Counted from the first letter of the stretch, positions 22,231-35,197 are shown. The stretch: 64,000 nt of DNA from Rhabditophanes sp. KR3021 (GCA_963281155.1 CAUJLY010000001.1:4340001-4404000), one strand, 5' to 3'. The notes: generated by a model from the sequence alone, not told the origin. Numbers and translations: made by a program.

Positions 22231-23272
22231 TTAAACCCATCTTTTAGGTTTAATGAGTGTTTGGTTGGCAATAGTTTTATTAGTGTTTGTAATAACATGG
22301 ACTTTTGGAACGATAGCATATTTGGGAAGATTACTGGTGTGATTAACTCCACTATAAATCTGTCTTTTGGCAATAAAAGAAGATGGCTCAGAATGGTTAG
22401 CTATACCACGGATAACCGATACCTTTTGAGGCAAAGATCTTGAAATTGGCATATAAGGCAGTCGTTTAGTTCTATTAACCATAGCTGGATCAGAAACAGT
22501 GAAAAAAGTTTCAAGAACCGGTCTTAAAGCTTCGGGCAAGAATTGTTTGCATTTATTAATCACTTCAGGAGATAGATTACTCTCATTAGTGCCGATTCCA
22601 AGACCACAAGACTTAAGCACACAGACATCTTCTTTTAATTCAAATGGTTTATCAAAATTTAGGCGATATTCGGTTTTATCATCAGAAATTTCACAGTCAA
22701 TTGTTGTTTCTTTACTTGTAGTAATAATAATGTAAGGCAAATAAATTAGGGAATTATCATCAGGATGTCCGTTAATTGCTTCATATTCTTTATTTCTTTT
22801 AATTAAATTTTGATGTGCAACTAATTGACTCATTGTTTCAAACAATTGCTCTTTCTTTTCGTTAATTCTTTTGAGTTTAACAATCTTATCTTCCTCAAGT
22901 CTACGTACTTCATGAACGGAGGATGCTGGCAAACCAATCCAAGTTATTTCCTTTTTATCCTTCTTGATTATTTCAATTGCCATCAGAACATTTAAAGCAT
23001 CATAGACCCGTCGGCGAATATTTTTCATATCATATTGCTGTTTTTCCTGCAAACTCATTAAATTTATTAAAATTAACATCCATTAGCTACACACTTACAA
23101 TTGATACAGGAGGGTGATCTAGAGAATCAAAATATTCTTTTACTAATTCATCAGCAACCTCTGAGTAATTAGTCTTTCCTTTTTCTTTAACTTTTGAGCA
23201 AACTTTTGCCGCAAAATGTCTTAAGCCTTTACTGTCAGATGTTTTAGCGAACTTTCTCTCTGTGTGATACAT
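22231..23272 (-). CDS. dpl-1: E2F dimerisation partner (DP) transcription factor
   Basis: Exons 23272-23099 and 23046-22231, with a 52 nt intron, encode 329 aa. The DP winged-helix DNA-binding domain spans about 14-105: SKGLRHFAAKVCSKVKEKGK, NYSEVADELVKEYF, then MKNIRRRVYDALNVLMAIEI, with the RRRVYDALNV recognition helix, then KKEITWIGLP. A coiled dimerisation region follows (RRLEEDKIVKLKRINEKKEQ), then the DP-specific beta domain (YLPYIIITTS, LNFDKPFELKEDVCVLKSCG). It binds DNA with E2F to control cell-cycle genes. The N-terminal leader is only ~13 residues, much shorter than in other DPs, so an upstream exon may be missing. A TTTTTTTAG acceptor lies 16 nt before the ATG. Confidence 0.93.
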
Positions 23273-23839
23273 AATAATAAGAAGTCTAAAAAAATTTAAA
23301 ACGAATAAAATTAGGTTGTGTAACTTTTATGCAGTCTTATATACATTACACAACTAAGCAAGTATAAAAGGAATCATAATTTATATAATAAACTTAAAAT
23401 AGCCTCAAAAATATGGATTTAATCAACTTAAGGATATAATAATCATATTTGAATGTAAGGACGTTATTTTGTCTAACCTATCTGTTTACCCTACTTTCGT
23501 TTCAGGACATATCAAAAATTGTCACCGTTCATCTATCCCCAGAAAAAGAAACATGATCTTCCCAATTGTCTTGGTAAATGATATTTTTTAAAGGTTATAA
23601 ATTATTGGCTGCTTTTCGAAATATCATGCAGATTTAAATTAGTTTAGCAACCAACTAAATCAACCTTTATAATGATCAAAAACCAAGCTATTGTATATAT
23701 TAGTGCAAAACAAACACAATCAACAGTCTTAAATTAATAGTGCACTTTATAGAACTTAGAACGACGGACTTTCTCTAATGACATTAAGGAAATAATTTTG
23801 CACGAGTTTATTAAATGAAATCGAAATAAGTATTTGTAA
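23273..23839. other. Intergenic
   Basis: 0.57 kb, AT-rich. Upstream region of the DP gene; no ORF or repeat recognised. Confidence 0.4.
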
Positions 23840-24345
23840 TTATTTCTGACATTTTTCTTCGCATTTTTCACAACTTTGTTTGGCATTTGCTCATTAATAA
23901 CTTTTTGTATTTTGGATCCTTACAGAATGGCTTCATCTTGTCGCAATTTTCAGCTGCATCAACACATTTAGGCTTTGCTAATGGTAAGGGATAACAATTC
24001 TTATCAAAGAAATCTACTTCGTATCCTTCTGGGCACACTAATTCTCCCTTGCCAACGACACATGGATCAATTCCGCCATCGGTAGGAGCATTAGGATCTG
24101 GGAAGCACTTGCTTTCATCAAATTTACATTGACTTCGAAATCTGCATTCTCCACAATGCGGAGTTCCTGGCGGCACACAGAAAAGACAGGACTTTTGGCA
24201 ATTTGATTAGAGCATCACAATGTAATTGGGACTAACTCTCAAATAAAAAAATTCCCTGCAGTTTCTTGCTTTATCAACGCAAGCACTAGATGCAGCAATA
24301 AGTCCAAAAGAAAAAAGAATAAGTAAAATAGTATTATTTTGATTG
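23840..24345 (-). pseudogene. Secreted ShK-domain protein, broken
   Basis: The minus strand from about 24345 gives a hydrophobic leader (ILLILFSFGLIAASSA) with no in-frame ATG, then ACVDKARNC and NCQKSCLFC, the ends of one ShK module. A Cys-rich middle follows (PPGTPHCGECRFRSQC, LVCPEGYEVDFFDKNC), then a second ShK module (KCVDAAENC ... MSKCQ). Lesions: no start codon, an in-frame TAA inside the first module, Arg where its third Cys should be, and a one-base shift near 23870 so the last CxxC pair falls in another frame. It lies beside the tetraspanin, same strand. The family is usually secreted and Cys-knotted; this copy looks dead. Confidence 0.6.
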
Positions 24346-25000
24346 ATAAATTTATAAGCTCATACTCGTTTTATATGAAATTTAATGGTGCCCACGTAAT
24401 TTCAAAATAGTTTTAAGTCAATTTGAACTTCCACATTGTATTTGATCTATAATTTAAACCAGTGAAAATTGTTGCACATTTATATTTAAACAGTTTATTA
24501 CATGAGAAGATATTTATTTCAAATTCAAAGAATCAAACAAGTACGTTTAATTTCGAAAAGTTCTTTCATAAAATAGATTTTAGATTCAAATTAAAGTGTT
24601 TAAGATAAGTGTGGGTTAAGAAATATTTATATATTTCTCACATTCATAAATCTACATATTTAGACCACATTTTAATTCTGCGTGTTCTTCAAATATGAAT
24701 TTTTGATAACAAGTTGATCTTGTCTTCCCCATTTAAGTAGACAATAGAAAGGCAATTTTATCGTTTGTTATTAGATTTAATAAATCAAGCAATAAATGAA
24801 TTACTTGTACTTTACTGACAATATTCAAATTTTAAAACCATTTTAGCCTATTGAGGTAAATAATTAGCTGGTTATAATTGTCGACCAATTCAACTACATT
24901 TTGTTATAAAGTTGCTAGAGACTAAATAAGTGGATGGGTATTGTTTTAGATTTCCATACAACATTTCATGCCAATTGATTTTATTAAAATATTTTTACAT
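24346..25000. other. Intergenic
   Basis: 0.65 kb of AT-rich sequence 3' of the tetraspanin; nothing recognised. Confidence 0.4.
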
Positions 25001-26860
25001 TTAATACAAATATAAAAGATCCTCTTTAATTTTAGCTGAAAAACGAAGTGTCTGTATAATACAAGCAATAATTACTAAAAGATGAAACATCATAAAGCCC
25101 AGCACTACTGAAAATCGCATAAAATAGTCGATTGCCATTTGGTGAAAACAACCCTAAAAGATGATTAGTTATTTGTGATTAAAAACTTTATAAGTTGCAT
25201 TGGACATATTAATAAATTTCGTCTCCTTGTATCGAATCACATAAGCAAAAACCAACAATAATGCCAAAAACTTGTATCAGCGAAATGAATCCAGCAGTCC
25301 ACATTACAACTTTAAAATTGCTACTAACTTCATTTAGTGATTCTTTAAGTTTTTGATAGCAACCCTACAACATTCATTTCACAATCACAATACAAAAAGC
25401 AAAAGCAAAATATATTAACTTACATCCCCGTGTCTTATAATTGTCGGACAGTAAGTCATGAGCTTACCATTTGCACGTAAAGGGCAACATGCTGGAGGAA
25501 ATTGGTACTTTCCTTGATTAAAAGTATACCAGCCTGAGTTTTTAAAATCGTCTTTACATAAATTATCATATACATTATAATAAACATAGCTTCACTCACC
25601 AACTTTAGAATCAACACCACAACACTTTTTATCTATCATTATATTATCCCATGTTCGTTTCATCACGAAATCAAGAGCTGTGCCATTGTCAGATGCCGAC
25701 TTAGCCTCCGTTCCATTATATAATTTCAAAGTGGAATGTAAGATTTGGCGGAAATCAGTTGAGAGGATGTGACTGTGCATGGCGGCGTATATTGCAGCTG
25801 CTATTTCTACACTCAAAATTAACATTAAACATGTTGCATACTAAAAAGATTACTCATTATTATTTTGATTGATACTTATACATAATTTTCTTTTCACTCT
25901 GGTACGATTTAATTTTATAGATAAAGCTTTTTGCTAATCAAATTTATCTTTATTATTCGTTCCCTCAAAAGACGTTGTCTGATTGATGGATTATTTTCGA
26001 ACGTTTCTTCTCATTTTTCCATCCAATCAACTCAAACATATTCAAAACAATTACTCTAATTATGAATACATAGACAACTTACACAACATAATAAAGGCCT
26101 CCATTCTTTAAAAGCTCCGACACAGCCCATGGAAGAAACAAAAATAACCAATATCCCACCAATTAACAATAAATATCCGATTTGACGAACAGCTGTTGGT
26201 TTTGATGCCTAAAATAAATTAATATTAATGGATTCTATTTCCTGGGATCGTGTGTACACATATTTTTGTTTTTGATAATATTCACTTTAAACTACAATAA
26301 ATAGATCTAGAAGAAAAGTTTAAGAAAATCAATCATTTTTGCGGCTTTTAATCAAATGTAAGCACCAAATTAATCTGTTGAACTATAAAAATGGTTCATA
26401 TCTAGTGATGAGTATAATTAATATATTTAAACTATATTTATACTATTGTAATCAATCATTCTCCCACACACATTTGATTTCAATTAATTGAATGCCACTG
26501 TTGTTGAACTTGAATTAATCATTTTGAATAGCAACACAGATGCTCAATGCTCACACCACCGAGTTTTAATTGAACAAAATATTTTTGAGAAGGAGACAAG
26601 GCATTAATTGTAATATTTTAACATACCAAATCTCTTAATCCATCATCTTTTTCGTATCCTTTTACCTTTGATGTTGCAGAAGCTAAATTGTTAACTGCAT
26701 ATTTATCAAAGATCAACCAAATTCCAAGGCATACACAAACAATTCCACAAAGCTAGAATATATTTATTAATTAATTGTGCTGAGGTAAACATACAAAAAA
26801 TACCAAATTAAATACAAATAAAGAAAACTTGAGCGCTCGAGCCCCACAAGATAGACTCAT
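25001..26860 (-). CDS. Tetraspanin with two candidate terminal exons
   Basis: Exons 26860-26795, 26752-26627, 26208-26083, 25840-25600 and 25551-25424 are shared (229 aa). They hold TM1 (FSLFVFNLVFFLCGIVCVCL), TM2 (IGYLLLIGGILVIFVSSMGC), TM3 (CLMLILSVEIAAAIYA) and a large extracellular loop with the CCG signature (KKCCGVDSKV), PPACC and further Cys. The last exon can be 25364-25209 (starts GCYQKLKES, TM4 FISLIQVFGIIVGFCLC, 280 aa total) or 25153-25001 (starts GCFHQMAID, TM4 FMMFHLLVIIACIIQ, tail KIKEDLLYLY, 279 aa total). Both start phase 0 after their own AG acceptors and both end in a stop, so they look like alternative last exons. Tetraspanins organise membrane microdomains. Confidence 0.88.
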
Positions 26861-27583
26861 TTTGATGAGATCACAATGAGGTGAAAGGTGTTTAGTAGTT
26901 ACAGATTAATTGATGAACGTAGTATTTATAGCCATTAAATTGAATAGTCAGTATTTAGCAGACTCGATTTAATAAAAATGTAATAAGTGGCACAACTTTT
27001 TGATTCTACAAAAAACGAATTAGCAAAAAAAGTAGGATGTTTTGAATGAGATAAGACACAAATAAAATATTGTTGTCCGACATTTATTTTCAATAAAATT
27101 AAACAAATACTCACACATATCACAAACTAGTTTGATGATTAGACCATCCTCTTTATTCGCTCCTCTAACTATTTTGGCATTTGGGGTGGATATAAAGAAA
27201 TAAAGAAGAGGCTTTAATATGTTGAACTGCCCAACTCTTGCTACTATAATAATGTAGTCTTGTTTATCCTCAAATAAAACATACACAATCAAATTAGCAA
27301 AAAGACAACAAAGAAAAAGATACTTGGTTTGCTTAATTCATGCAGACAAATAATTATTAAGTTAAAAGATGTTATGAATGTTTCATGTAAACAAAAATAT
27401 TTGTAATGCAAGTACATTAGTATTTATAGTGACATAAAAAATTTGCAATCAACAATATTATTTCGGGGTAAGGAAGTACAATGAAAGAATCACAACAAAA
27501 TGTAACACGCAATTCAAAGTTTATTTGCATTAATAAATAATTTATGCATACATAAATGGAAAGCATCTTTGTAAACGCTTACT
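26861..27583. other. Intergenic
   Basis: 0.72 kb. Short minus-strand ORFs at 26935-27292 overlap in two frames, lack family features and have AT-biased composition, so I treat them as chance. Confidence 0.4.
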
Positions 27584-29043
27584 TCAGATTTCATTAGCAT
27601 GGTCTACTGGTTGATCGTAGTAATAGTAGTTTATTAATTTGTAGAGACTTTCATTTAAATTGTTATAATCAGATGACGTTTGCTTCCATTTTTGTTTCAA
27701 AAAGGTTGATTTGTCACAAAGTGTTGGTAGTTGGTTGAGAAGATACAAATCAGAAGAAGTTATTTTACTCTCAGCAATTTTTTGCATAATATTGAATACA
27801 CGTAATTGCAAGTCTGGGTGGATACTGTTTTTAATGATAGTATGAATTCTGAGTATGTTAACATTAATTAACCACAAATCATCTAAGTGCTTTTCATCAT
27901 TAGAACATCGTAGGAAGATTGCCTCGGCTTCACTATAATTATTCAATGCTTCATCCCATTTGCGTTCTTCTTCATACAAAATTCCGAGGTTGTTGTAAAG
28001 CCTAGCAACAATCAAACTACTTTCACCAAAAATAATCCTTTTCATACACAAGCATTGCTTTAACATCTTCTTTCCTTCAGCTCTATTTCCGTTTTGCTTA
28101 TAGATCGAATATAGAAGTTGCAATACCTCAGAACAACTAATGTGAATTTCGCCATAAAGATCTTTGAACACCACCAACGCGTGAAGCAGTAATTGAATAC
28201 TCATGTCCAATTTTCGGATTTTAACGAAGATTTGTGCACTACAAAAAAGATTGAAATAAAAATTTAATTCACAAATTAAAATACCTAAAAAAAAAGAATG
28301 GCTCCGCTGTCTCTGTGAGTATTTCCGCATTCTTTAAAAATATAACTCATTAATTTAATAAGCATCTCAGCGGCTTGAGCGAACTTCTTGTTTGCCATAC
28401 ATTCATTGATCAATTTGCATATGGGCCAAATTCGTCTAGGAAAATGATAGACTTTATCATAAACATTACTAGTTTTTTTCACACTTCGTTGAGCAAGGAC
28501 TTGAGGCGTTGGTTGACCCATTAATGATGGAATGCCTCTAGCGCCCAGGGTCCTTCCTGTTTGTCTTTTAAAATCATAGGCCGAGTCTTCAGTATTGCTT
28601 TCTGCGCCTTCTTCCAATGTATTCACGGTAGCAACTTTTACTTTGCGTTTTTCCTTATTGTCTATTTCATTGGCAATTCTTATTCCAGCAAACATCTCAT
28701 TAATATGCTGGAATTTGGAGGTACTTCTTTTATATTCATATTTTCTTTTAGGAGTTTCTTGCATTAACATTTCATTCCGTTTAGTTGGTTGAGGCATTTG
28801 TTTGAGTTGAGAAATTTCTTGATTGATGATAGATAAGTTGTTGTTAGCTTTCTTGATACTACTGTTTAGATTATATAGCAGAGATCTCTTCAAGTGTCTA
28901 TCAGGGTCTGGGGTATCCATAATAAGTTTCTTGTGCTTTTCATGAGAATTTCTTATAATTTCCACAGATGTTTTATTCAATGCCAAAGTTTTTAATTTGT
29001 TTTCGGCATTGGTATTAAAGTCGCTTTTGATGGGAGTGTTCAT
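27584..29043 (-). CDS. TPR-repeat protein, kinesin-light-chain-like repeats
   Basis: Exon 1 (29043-28285) encodes a ~190-aa polar, basic N-terminal region (many Lys/Asn/Gln, with LGARGIPSLMGQ) and the first TPR (FAQAAEMLIKLMSYIF). Exon 2 (28238-27584) continues with paired-helix repeats: MSIQLLLHALVVFKDLYGE, EGKKMLKQCLCMKRIIFGE, then VARLYNNLGILYEEERKWDE. The 42-residue spacing and LYG/IFGE turns fit KLC- or nephrocystin-type TPRs (about 470 aa if joined). With the nine-base A/T run at 28287-28295, exon 1 ends in an in-frame TAG; one base fewer makes the TPR continue exactly across the splice. Function unknown; a scaffold role is inferred. It lies 166 bp downstream of the GPCR. Confidence 0.6.
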
Positions 29044-29209
29044 GGTAACGATTAGATAAAAATGAAAAAACTTTATATTACTGTTGTATAAATAAATTTT
29101 ATTTGATCATAAATTTAAATTAATATACATTTGAATTTACACATAAGTATATGTACTTAAAAACCCATCTTTTCGTAGTAATGCAAATTTTTAATGAAAA
29201 TTAGTTAAT

Positions 29210-31445
29210 TCATCCGATCATACCGATTTCTTGAGACATGTTGTGTATTCGTCGTTCAGGACTAGTCATCAAGTAAATATCATACGGCTTGACATCATTT
29301 TCTTGTAAGCTTTTTTTAATGGAATCAACCCGCTTTTCTTTGTGATTGAATGATTTTTTAGTAGCTGAAAAAGAACGCTTAAGCTTATCTTCAAATTTCA
29401 AACTTGATTCAGACGGTGAATTCGGATTGGTTGCGGATAATGTTGGAATTAATATTGATATGGGGGAGTTATCATCACTACTACTCATACTTGCTTCTAC
29501 GGCAAATGATATTCTTTTACCATTCGAAGCTTGCCCAGGCACTGCTAAAAAGTTGTTACCCAAGCTCGTTGTTGGCATTAATAAAGTTTTGGCATCTTCC
29601 TCAACATTAATGTCATCCTCAATTTTAACGATGGATTTTTTCTTTCCAAAGCTAAGCCAACTTTTCCTTCTATTACCCTCATTACTGGCAAATAAATGCG
29701 AGGCATAAGTTGATGCCACGCTTAATCTATGTTGGGAACAATCATAAAAACTTGGTTCGTAAGTAGTTTTGCTACTCTTAAATTTAGTTGCATCTGTGTT
29801 TGTTTGAAATTTTTCCGTTCCCCTAATATGCCTTTTAATATTCCTGGGCAAACATCCGCAAAATAGTTCGAAAAATACAGCTCTGAACTTCTTCGACATT
29901 GAACAATAAATCAAAAATGAAAGGGCAGAGTTGAACAAGGACATGAAAAACAGCAGTTTTTAATATTCAAATTTTAAGTTACTTACAGAAAATCGAGGAA
30001 TTGACCAATAGGCAGTGTGACGGTATCTTTGAAACTCTGGTTATTGTAGAAACCGCTCAGCAAACTTATCGTACCTTGCGGAAATTCACAGAGCATCATC
30101 TGATAATGAAATAAAAAGATTACAAGATACAATAATAAAGTTACCGTCAACACACACACTAGCAGCATTTTCGTTGTATGATCCTTAGGGATTTTTCGCC
30201 TTGTACACTAAAAATAAGTCATCTCATTATAACTAAACCTACGCATTGGCATTAGTAAAGTACCAAAAAATATTAATTTACCAACCAATTTTTTTAAATA
30301 GCAAAAACTACCACATTTTTGATAATTAGTAGGTAAATTAAGATAAAGATACTGCTTTTAGATCTTGGTAATTTGGTTTTGGTAAAGCATCAAGCCAAAT
30401 ACTAGAGGAAAACTTTTTTGATTATTGAGTGCCAATCGAAGCATCAAAAAACTTAAATTTACCCTACCAAACTACCAAACGAAATGGAATTTATTACTAA
30501 ATACCAAAAAACTTTGGCAATGCTTAGGCTTAATTACAATGGATCTACTTGCACTTTTAACTTACTTCAGCAAGTTTTTTTCTTCTTATACCAACGTCTC
30601 TTATCATCTTTAGTAGGGCAATTATGCTGATAGTTAGCATAAAACATGGCACTATCTTGCAAATGGCGCCATTTAGCCAATATGCTAAAAACTCCCAGTA
30701 GCAGTCAGTTGCCATTTGCGACACAAAATACCATGACACTGAGTCTCTCTTCCATTCTGACACTAATTGGGCAGTTTTTTTTGTTGATCTGTAACGATTT
30801 CTGTCACATTTTCAATATAAAAGCAAAAATTTTGGGAATATTCATGGATTTCATATTTCCTAATACTGAAGGTCATAAAATTTGGGATATCAACTACAAC
30901 CATAACTATTAAGGTGCAAAGACCCAAGAGGCACGTTGACCATGTGTTTACAAAAATTGTAGGTCCTAGGGTTGCTTTTTTAATGGTAAAGAGACGAATT
31001 TGGGCCAACGAAACCTAAAAGCATTTTGATTTATTCATTTTAAAGCTAAAAAACAAACCGTCAACCAGATGCTAACACTGTGAAAAATGACAGTTATATG
31101 ACTGTGGGCGAACATGAAACAACTCCACATATAGCTATAATCGCTTATATCACATCTATTGACAGCCATAATTTCAAAATGCATTGTGAATATAAAAGTA
31201 GAAACCATCGTTATTATATCACAAATTGCAATCAAACTTAAAAGCATGTTAACGGGGCTATGCATCAAGGGTCTGGTTAAAATTATTACAGTAAGGACAT
31301 TGAGAAATGTACCAACAAAACATATTGAGATGGCCAAAGGTACGTGAATTTTACCATATTCTTCAGCAAATAGATTAAAATAAGTAAGGAATGTTGAATT
31401 TTCTATATCAAATGTAGTTGACGATGTACAGGAAATTGAACGCAT
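29210..31445 (-). CDS. Peptide GPCR, DMSR/Srw type
   Basis: Exons 31445-31059, 31014-30566, 30207-30145, 30099-29987 and 29942-29210 (about 581 aa). TM1 LAISICFVGTFLNVLTVIIL, then LTRPLMHSPVNMLLSLIAIC (the DMSR/Srw signature), TM3 end SIWLTV/SLAQIRL (DRY replaced by AQIR), TM5 and ICL3 with RRKKLAE and CTRRKIPKDHTTKML, and TM7 FNSALSFLIYCSMSKKFRA. A Ser-rich tail of ~210 residues follows. The family binds FMRFamide-like or myosuppressin-like peptides at the plasma membrane. Two blemishes: an A8 run (30775-30782) in exon 2 needs one more base to keep frame (QQKK to LVSEWKRD), and the last acceptor reads TTTTTCAT instead of CAG. Intron 2 carries the MITE-like element. Confidence 0.75.
30225..30542. 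mobile_element. MITE-like foldback element in GPCR intron 2
   Basis: About 318 bp with terminal inverted repeats: the left end CATTATAACTAAACCTACGC matches the reverse complement of the right end (CATTGTAATTAAGCCTAAGC), about 22 of 27 positions if extended. It is flanked by ATCT on both sides (30221-30224 and 30543-30546), a candidate 4-bp target duplication. Inside are many CTACCAAA/TTTGGTA-type words on both strands, giving further foldback. No coding capacity, so a non-autonomous element. It fills most of the 358 nt intron. Confidence 0.6.
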
Positions 31446-34400
31446 GTTATAGTAATTGAATCTCTTTTACATCCAAATAACTTAAATTGTTAAATTTAAT
31501 AGTCTTTAGAATTAAATAAATTTTCCAATTTTAATGAAATGTACTTGCACATTCTATTTTAAAAACATGCAGGTGTTCAGGTCTGAAATAACATAAATAC
31601 TTGAGATAATAAATTAAATAATTTTACATTCTTAAAATAATATATTTGTACGCAATTTGCAAAAAGTAGCATTTAATAATGGTCAATGCTGTAGATAGAG
31701 TAATGTACATGAAGAAGCTTCATCATCTTACACTAATGAACTTTAACGCTTCAAGTATCTCAAATCAAAATTAATAGGACTCCTCGATTTAAAGTCGCAT
31801 CACTTTAACTTTTACTGAAGAGACAAATTTGCCACTTTGAATGCAGTTATTTTTATGATGTTACAACTAAAATAAATGGAATTTGGGGATATTAAAATAA
31901 AATGAACAGAAATAAAAAAGTATAAAATGTGATACTTTATATGAAATAGTAATGCATTGACAGTTAACAATGATTTGAAACAACTACATATCCTACACTG
32001 TTAATATTACAACGGCTAAGGAAGGTTTTTGAGGTTTAAGCAATCTTTGAATATTTATAATAAAGATGATAAGAAATGATGAAAAGTGTCATTTCTCACC
32101 AATCTTCAAATACTTACTTAAAATTATGATTAGTCATGATTCCTTCACTTACCATTTGCTTAAGGCGAATCGACGCGTATGGTATAATGTTGTGGGTAAA
32201 GTTAAATCTTCTTAAAATAATAAGGAAGTTGTTATATTTAATAAAGTAATGCCTAATATAAATCATTTATATTTGGAAAGAGGCATTTAAAATTAAAGAA
32301 AATTTTGTGATTTGTATAAGGGCTCCTCTCATCAAATATTGGCATTGTCGAATGTATAATCTATATTTTGATGAATATTTGTACTATTTTGCCCTAGTAA
32401 ATACAATGTGTATCAATGAAATATGTATATAGTAATGCATGTGTATCATACAGCCGATGCAATATGAATCCCAAATGAGGTTTTTAATAAGGGGATCGAA
32501 AAGTTTTATACTTTAAAAATACATTTTTCGACTTCATGCATTTGTGAAGTTCAAAAAATTGTACTGTTATTTTAGTATAACTTAACTCTTTTAGTATCAT
32601 TTCAGCATCATCATACTATTCTTAGTATTAATTTTAAGAATATCTTTCTTTCAAACAACAATAGTAAAAAAGATGTAAGTATGCTATTTTAGAGATAATT
32701 AATTGGACAAATTGTTGTCATATCATGGAAGTGCATGAGAAAATAACCTTTTTTAGTGTATACTTATTGTTGATGAAGAGGAAAAGTTGTATATAAATAT
32801 TCGGAGAGTGAAATTAGTGTTGTATCGAGGGAAAGTAAGTAAAAACCTAATTAGGTTCAACTTTATTTGTGGATGAATAAATTCACCAATAAATAATGCA
32901 TTCAGATTAAACTTTTTGTATTTGTATTTATGCTTAAGGTGCTTACAAAAGTTATGTTTGTGACGTCGAAACAGTTTCGTACTTTGGTTATTTTTATATT
33001 CAAGTATGTAGATGATAAATAATTTATTTGAAAATAACAAAAATAGAAGGTATAAATTATGTGATAATGCGATATATCAATAAGTCGTTATGGTACAACA
33101 AGTCTATTTTAGGCCCTTACTACAGGCATCCCCTATGGCCAAAGTGTTAATTCAACAACTAAACGAAGAACCACCAAATATTGGGCAATAAAACATTTTT
33201 CGCCACATATAAGTTTAAACAGTTAAATTGTCTATTTTTGAAACCTATAAATACGGGGTGAAATTTTTAATTATGTAAACAAAAATATTTAAATTAAAAG
33301 AAAAATAAATCATTTAGTACTTGAATAATGAATGAGTGAATGAGTGTTTATTTGAATTTAATTGGGTTTTTTAAATAATATAAAGCCTAAAATCATTTTG
33401 ATAATTGCGTCATAACTTGTTAAACCCCAAAACAGTTGAGACTCATTAACAATTTTTGAAACTCAAGAATCTAAATAATTGACTCGTATTTCACCAGGGC
33501 GTTTCATATCTATTTCTTATGCAATAACAAGTTGTAATAGATATAAATAATAAAATGTATAGATCTTATTTTGATATTTAAATTAAAATAACAATTTTTT
33601 GAAGAACACAACGTAATTACTAGGAGGATTAATGTTAATACTAGAAACAATAATAAAACTAGATATTAGAGTCAATGTTTAGATTATTGTTAAAGCCGTT
33701 TGGATTAATGCTATAATTATTAGCATTGTTGCTAATCAAAGAATAATATAAAGGGTATGTCATTGAAATAATTTTGACACTTGTGAGTAAAAAGTTTCAA
33801 ATTAAGTTAACGAAGTTTGAAAAATTAATCCTCCTCCTCAAATAATGACTTCCTTTCACAACCAATTTGCTAACAAAATGACTTAAAAAGAGTGTATACA
33901 GTCTTGTGCGCAAAATATACAAGCTGTTAATGAGAAGATTTCATCTGAACTTTACTCGTATTATTAAGAATATAAATGAACAAATTTCTCAAATATTCCA
34001 AAATATGGGCAAATAAGATAAAAATAGATGAACGAATAGTTTAATAAAATAAAGATGTTGGTGTTGAAAAGAGTCTCAAAATAAATGGTTAAAAAATATA
34101 TTTGACTTGTTAATTTTTGTCCGAATTAGCATATGATATGCTTTAAGAATACTTGCATATCGTTAGATAAGAATCGAAAGTAATTCAAGAAAAATTAAGA
34201 TAAGATTAAATAGCTGGTAACATTAGTTAAACAGTTCCATTTAAGGGCAATTAGTTGGATGTCCTTATCAATCTATTCAAACTTCTTTTACGTTAACTAT
34301 TCAATATTTTACTTAATCAAGTAAATACATTATTATCTAGTTAATATCTTATCTTATTTTATTTTGTATTATTTCATTTTATATTAGTATCTTCTTTCAT

Positions 34401-35197
34401 TGAATCAAGTTAATTAAGCTGATACATATCATATGTTAACATACTTATGTATTTTCCTATCAATACCTGCTTATTTACAAACAAGAGTCGTCTTTATGTC
34501 AAAAATAGTTTGCCATTCATCTCAAATTAAAAGATTTACATATGTTGACAAAAGGTTCATTAATTTTTGAGTAAAGATTTAATTCAAAAACAAACTATGA
34601 TATTTATAAATTTTTGTTACTACAAATTAAATTATTTTGTTTTGATTCACTTTATGACTTCCTCACTCTCGAATAATCACATCTTCAGACATATATTTAA
34701 AACTATAACAATTTATATTTACTTTTTAACATCAGTAATATACTTAGTTTGCCTTTTGGAAACAAAAATGGATGAATGTTATGTTTAAAGAGTCACTTTA
34801 AAAACATTCTCAAAAAATATATTCAAAGAAGTATAGCTTATATTTTATAAATAATATTAATTTGAAGGATAAACAATTTCGGGTCATTCGAAGTTAAAAA
34901 GTAAAATATTGTTTTTATATACTTTTGTTTAATCAAAAGTCTGTCAATCAAAATGAAATATGTAGGATATTATATAATGGAATAAAATTAAAATAAAGGA
35001 TATTGTTTTATCAATTTTATGTAAAAGAGGTGATAATATAAAATTTTTTCAAAGGATCCAAAAAATACTGTACAAGAAATTATAAATAAATCTATGTGCC
35101 AAACGGAGAACAATTAATAAAATTGGTGACCAAATAAAATACTTTAGTTAGCAGTGCTATTACCAATTAGTTAATATCTTTTTTATAATATAATCCA
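31446..35197. other. Long gene-empty AT-rich region
   Basis: 3.75 kb. The few ORFs (for example 32753-33040 minus, 34567-34788 plus) have AT-driven residue content (I, F, N, K, Y) and no family features. No tRNA-like box, tandem array or transposon end was recognised. It may hold regulatory DNA for the GPCR (its 5' side), but nothing specific can be pointed to. Confidence 0.4.

Noticed and set aside
26935..27292. Overlapping minus-strand ORFs
   Set aside because: Overlap in two frames, AT-driven composition, no signal or domain.
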